DNA of 64,000 bases from Streptomyces deccanensis. GTDB lineage: Bacteria > Actinomycetota > Actinomycetes > Streptomycetales > Streptomycetaceae. The position numbers were made by a program, and so were the translations under genes. Location of the stretch: the NCBI RefSeq assembly GCF_022385335.1, contig NZ_CP092431.1, forward strand, positions 4,836,001 to 4,900,000, given 5' to 3'. Position 1 is the stretch's first letter. Every line of letters starts with the position of its first letter. The notes under the pieces were generated by a model that saw only the letters and a program-made list of their open reading frames with translations, searched no databases and was not told the origin of the DNA. Positions 61,228 through 64,000 of this stretch are shown here, one piece after another.

Positions 61228-62859
61228 TTGAGAGGGATCATCAGGGGACTCGTGACGGCCGGCGCCGTCCTGGTCTCCGCGCTCGCGATACCCGGTACGG
61301 CCCACGCCGCGGCGCCGGTGGTCAAGGAAGCGGGCAACTCCGGCGACTGGGCGGCCATCGACGTACGTCTCAACCACGGCAGCGCCGTCGGCGAGGACGT
61401 CGCGAAGATCACCGCGACGCTCCGCCCCGCCGGAAGTGGCGAGTCGGACGCCCCGGTGGCCACGGTCACCGATTTCAAGCAGACGAACTGGATCAGCAGC
61501 TGGGAGGGCGTGTGGTCCTCGCAGCCCGTCCACCTGGACACCCTCGGCGACTACACGATCGACGTCGAGGCCACGACCAGCGCGGGAGAGACCACGGTCC
61601 GGAAGGACGCCGGCACCCTGCGGTACCGCAAGCAGCCGGTCCTCCAGGACTTCACCGTCACACCGGCCGCGCCGACCATCGACGACAAGACGGTCACGGT
61701 CAGTGGTGACCTCGTCGTACGCGATCCGAGCACACGCGTGACGGAGCCCCTGCCGGGAGCCTCCGTAAGTCTCAGGATCGGCCAGCGCATCGAAACGACC
61801 GCCACCACGGACGACAAGGGCCACTTCTCCGTCTCCCGTGAACTGGCGGAAGGCGGCTGGGCCTGGGCCACGTACCAGGGCGACCTCGGGTACGCCTCCA
61901 CCTCCTGGGTCGACATCACGCCCAAGGCGGCACCGACCCGCTTCGTCCTCGACAAGAGCAGCTTCCACCCCACGGCCGGCGACAGGATCACGGTCTCCGG
62001 CACTCTGCAGTACCAGAGCGGCTCGGAGTGGAAGCCACTGTCCGGCATCCCGCTGGAGATGGACCACAAGAACAGCAGCACCTCCAACCCGATCGAGGCG
62101 ACGACGGGCGCCGACGGGCGCTTCAGTTTCGCCGCGAGCCCGTACCAGAAGACCGTGTACGAGGTGGCCTTCCGGCCGTACCCGTACAACCCCTGGATCC
62201 AGCGCACCGCCACCGCCGATGTCGCCGTCGCGGTCACGGCGACGACGAAGTTCCGGGGCTTCACGGCCTCGCTGGACAAGTACGCCGAGCTCAGCGTCTC
62301 CGGCACCCTCGGGATCGTCGGGGACGACCACAGCGAGCGGGTGAGCGTCGGCATCCAGTACTCGCCGAACGGCAGGACCGGCTGGACCACCGAGAAGACC
62401 GTCAAGACGGACTTCGACTCGCAGTTCCACACCACCCTGCCAGGCCACACGGACGGCTACTGGCGGCTGAAGTACGCGGGTACCAGCACGTACGACGTCA
62501 AGGGCACCACCAGTGGCGCCCTGCGCAAGAACCGGGCCCTGACCCGGGTCAACGACGCGAACGCCTCGCCGGAGCCGATCCGCAAGGGCCGGACGATCAC
62601 CGTCAAGGGTGTCCTCCAGGAGCGCCAGGCCGGGTCGTCGACCTGGAAGGCGTACGCCTCCAAGAAGGTCCAGATCCTCTTCCGGCCCAGTGGCAAGAAG
62701 ACCTGGTACCTGATGACGACGGTCACCTCGAAGTCCAACGGCTCCTTCAGCAAGGGCTTCACGGCCCAGCAGGACGGGACCTGGGTGCCTGTCTTCCTGT
62801 ACCCCGACGGCAAGCATTTCGTCGGCAGCGGGAAAGAGGACTACGTCGACGTGCGGTAA
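61228..62859 (+). CDS. secreted protein of repeated Ig-like beta domains
   Basis: A 543-residue protein. The signal peptide is RGIIRGLVTAGAVLVSALAIPGTAHA (TTG start, RBS GAGGGGGG 5 bases before). The mature part is a row of beta-sandwich units of about 90-100 residues with the recurring beginning ...ITVSGTLQYQSGSEWKPLSGIPLEM or ITVKGVLQERQAGSSTWKAYASKKVQILF and DGRFSF/NGSFSKGF midway. The last unit (about 450-540) resembles the C-terminal domain of the 21495-22265 protein. There is no catalytic motif. It is probably an extracellular adhesion or wall-associated protein; function unknown. A strong hairpin follows. Confidence 0.82.
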   Translation: MRGIIRGLVTAGAVLVSALAIPGTAHAAAPVVKEAGNSGDWAAIDVRLNHGSAVGEDVAKITATLRPAGSGESDAPVATVTDFKQTNWISSWEGVWSSQPVHLDTLGDYTIDVEATTSAGETTVRKDAGTLRYRKQPVLQDFTVTPAAPTIDDKTVTVSGDLVVRDPSTRVTEPLPGASVSLRIGQRIETTATTDDKGHFSVSRELAEGGWAWATYQGDLGYASTSWVDITPKAAPTRFVLDKSSFHPTAGDRITVSGTLQYQSGSEWKPLSGIPLEMDHKNSSTSNPIEATTGADGRFSFAASPYQKTVYEVAFRPYPYNPWIQRTATADVAVAVTATTKFRGFTASLDKYAELSVSGTLGIVGDDHSERVSVGIQYSPNGRTGWTTEKTVKTDFDSQFHTTLPGHTDGYWRLKYAGTSTYDVKGTTSGALRKNRALTRVNDANASPEPIRKGRTITVKGVLQERQAGSSTWKAYASKKVQILFRPSGKKTWYLMTTVTSKSNGSFSKGFTAQQDGTWVPVFLYPDGKHFVGSGKEDYVDVR

Positions 62860-62879
62860 CGCGCATCACAGGCACACGG

Positions 62880-62911
62880 CGAGGGGCGGACGCAAAAGCG
62901 TTCGCCCCTCG
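62880..62911 (+). terminator. hairpin terminator of the secreted-protein gene
   Basis: 14-bp stem (arm CGAGGGGCGGACGC, one G-U pair) with loop AAAA, then TTTCGTC. It separates this gene from hrpA. Confidence 0.88.
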
Positions 62912-62940
62912 TTTCGTCGAGGTGAGATCCTGGGTTCCGT

Positions 62941-64000
62941 ATGTCTACGCCACCTGCCCCCGCCTTCGGCGCCCTCGCCCCCCGCCTGGCCGAGCTGTCG
63001 CTGCGCGACGCGCACCGGCTCGGGCGCAGGCTCGAAGGCGCGCGCAAGATCCGTAAGCCCGAGGCCCGGGCCGCCGTCCTCGCCGAGATCGAGGCGGAGG
63101 TCGCCAAGGGCGAGTCCCGCATGGCCGAGCGCGCCGCCCGCGTACCGGCCGTCTCGTACCCCGAGCAGCTGCCCGTCAGCCAGAAGAAGGACGAGATCGC
63201 GGCCGCCATCCGCGACCACCAGGTCGTCATCGTCGCGGGCGAGACCGGCTCCGGCAAGACGACCCAGATCCCGAAGATCTGTATGGAGCTGGGGCGTGGC
63301 GTACGCGGCATGATCGGCCACACCCAGCCGAGACGCATCGCCGCCCGCACCGTCGCCGAGCGTGTGGCGGAGGAGCTGCGGACGCCGCTCGGCGAGGCGG
63401 TCGGCTGGAAGGTGCGGTTCACCGACCAGGTCAACCCGGACGCCACCTTCGTCAAGCTGATGACGGACGGCATCCTGCTCGCCGAGATCCAGACCGACCG
63501 CGAGCTGCGCGCCTACGACACGATCATCATCGACGAGGCCCACGAGCGGTCCCTCAACATCGACTTCCTGCTGGGCTATCTCGCCCAGCTGCTGCCCAAG
63601 CGCCCCGATCTCAAGGTCGTCATCACCTCCGCGACCATCGACCCGGAGCGTTTCTCCCGCCACTTCGGCGACGCCCCGATCGTCGAGGTCAGCGGCCGTA
63701 CGTACCCCGTGGAGGTGCGCTACCGCCCCCTCCTCGAAGAGGACTCCGACGACGCCGACCGCGACCAGATCACCGCGATCTGCGACGCCGTCGAGGAGCT
63801 GCAGGCCGAGGGCAAGGGCGACATCCTCGTCTTCCTCTCCGGTGAGCGCGAGATCCGGGACACGGCCGACGCCCTGAACAAGAAGAACTACCGCTTCACC
63901 GAGGTCCTCCCCCTCTACGCCCGGCTCTCGCACGCCGAGCAGCACCGCGTCTTCCAGCCGCACACCGGTCGCAGGATCGTTCTGGCCACGAACGTCGCCG
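62941..64000 (+). CDS. hrpA: ATP-dependent DEAH-box RNA helicase HrpA, N-terminal part
   Basis: The gene starts at ATG 62941 (MSTPPAPAFGALAPRLAELSL) and runs off the window, giving 353 residues. Motifs: I, VIVAGETGSGKTTQIPK; Ia, TQPRRIAARTVAERVAEEL; Ib, VKLMTDGILLAEIQTD; II, IIIDEAHERSLNIDFLLGY (DEAH); III, KVVITSATIDPERFSRHF; and the start of the second RecA domain, GDILVFLSGEREIRDTADAL, up to IVLATNVA. This is a typical HrpA of about 1300 residues, so some 70 percent of it lies beyond the window. HrpA takes part in mRNA decay and rescue of stalled ribosomes. Confidence 0.95.
   Translation, partial: MSTPPAPAFGALAPRLAELSLRDAHRLGRRLEGARKIRKPEARAAVLAEIEAEVAKGESRMAERAARVPAVSYPEQLPVSQKKDEIAAAIRDHQVVIVAGETGSGKTTQIPKICMELGRGVRGMIGHTQPRRIAARTVAERVAEELRTPLGEAVGWKVRFTDQVNPDATFVKLMTDGILLAEIQTDRELRAYDTIIIDEAHERSLNIDFLLGYLAQLLPKRPDLKVVITSATIDPERFSRHFGDAPIVEVSGRTYPVEVRYRPLLEEDSDDADRDQITAICDAVEELQAEGKGDILVFLSGEREIRDTADALNKKNYRFTEVLPLYARLSHAEQHRVFQPHTGRRIVLATNVA

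Overview
This window is chromosomal DNA of a Streptomyces (or a very close relative). The evidence is very high G+C coding sequence, a 16S-23S-5S rRNA operon of Streptomyces type with no tRNA in the spacer, GGGGGAAC/GGAGG ribosome binding sites, GTG and TTG starts, dispersed intergenic repeats known from streptomycetes, and typical streptomycete families (SpoIIE phosphatases, membrane-linked ECF sigma factor, AfsK-like kinase).

Layout. 1-1.8 kb: 3' end of a VirD4/TraG-like ATPase, a cupin-like gene and a GNAT gene. 1.85-7.75 kb: a complete rRNA operon on the minus strand with terminator, leader and several promoter candidates. 7.7-9.7 kb: divergent MarR regulator and MFS exporter. 9.8-14.6 kb: a compact module with a small secreted four-cysteine protein translationally linked to an ABC ATPase and a two-part FtsX-type permease. 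It is divergent from a LuxR-type regulator whose receiver has lost its phosphorylation residues, and a perfect palindrome overlaps the -35 of the candidate luxR promoter. 14.6-22.3 kb: SpoIIE/PAS phosphatase, type II NADH dehydrogenase, TetR, an ECF sigma factor fused to a zinc-finger anti-sigma module, membrane segments and an NPCBM domain, and a secreted protein. 22.4-34.5 kb: a degenerate asparagine-synthetase-like protein, an HTH/TPR regulator, L-2-hydroxyglutarate oxidase, trmB, a PrsW-type protease, an aldo/keto reductase, an M23 peptidase under a c-di-AMP (ydaO) riboswitch, and a membrane PP2C phosphatase. 34.6-37.2 kb: GTP cyclohydrolase II, a MarR regulator and a reductase-deaminase fusion in reversed RibD order, with related palindromes in both promoter regions. 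37.6-44.3 kb: initiator tRNA, CYTH protein, kinase with an eight-repeat beta-propeller, ClC-like channel, and an MpaB-type oxygenase divergent from its probable TetR repressor over a nested 41-bp palindrome.

44.3-53.2 kb is an arsenic and soft-metal resistance island: ArsI C-As lyase, a Cys-tailed flavoprotein, ArsR, CmtR with a CDF transporter, ArsO, an AqpS-type aquaporin, a second ArsR, ArsC, a thioredoxin reductase, an ArsR-phosphatase fusion and a second ArsC. The parts suggest arsenate reduction (two ArsC, a thioredoxin reductase as electron donor), arsenite exit through an aquaporin rather than an ArsB/Acr3 pump, organoarsenical demethylation by ArsI, and Cd/Pb export by the CDF protein. 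Several of these proteins end in cysteine clusters. The island stops about 130 bp from the 3' end of a tRNA-Lys gene.

53.3-64 kb: tRNA-Lys, amino-acid permease, DEAD-box helicase with an expanded Arg/Gly/Asp tail, a lipoprotein, a small zincin, a metallophosphoesterase, a tRNA-Glu/Asp/Phe cluster, a large secreted repeat protein and the start of hrpA. No insertion sequence, CRISPR array or prophage was recognised. Functional names rest on motifs and family memory; no database search was possible.
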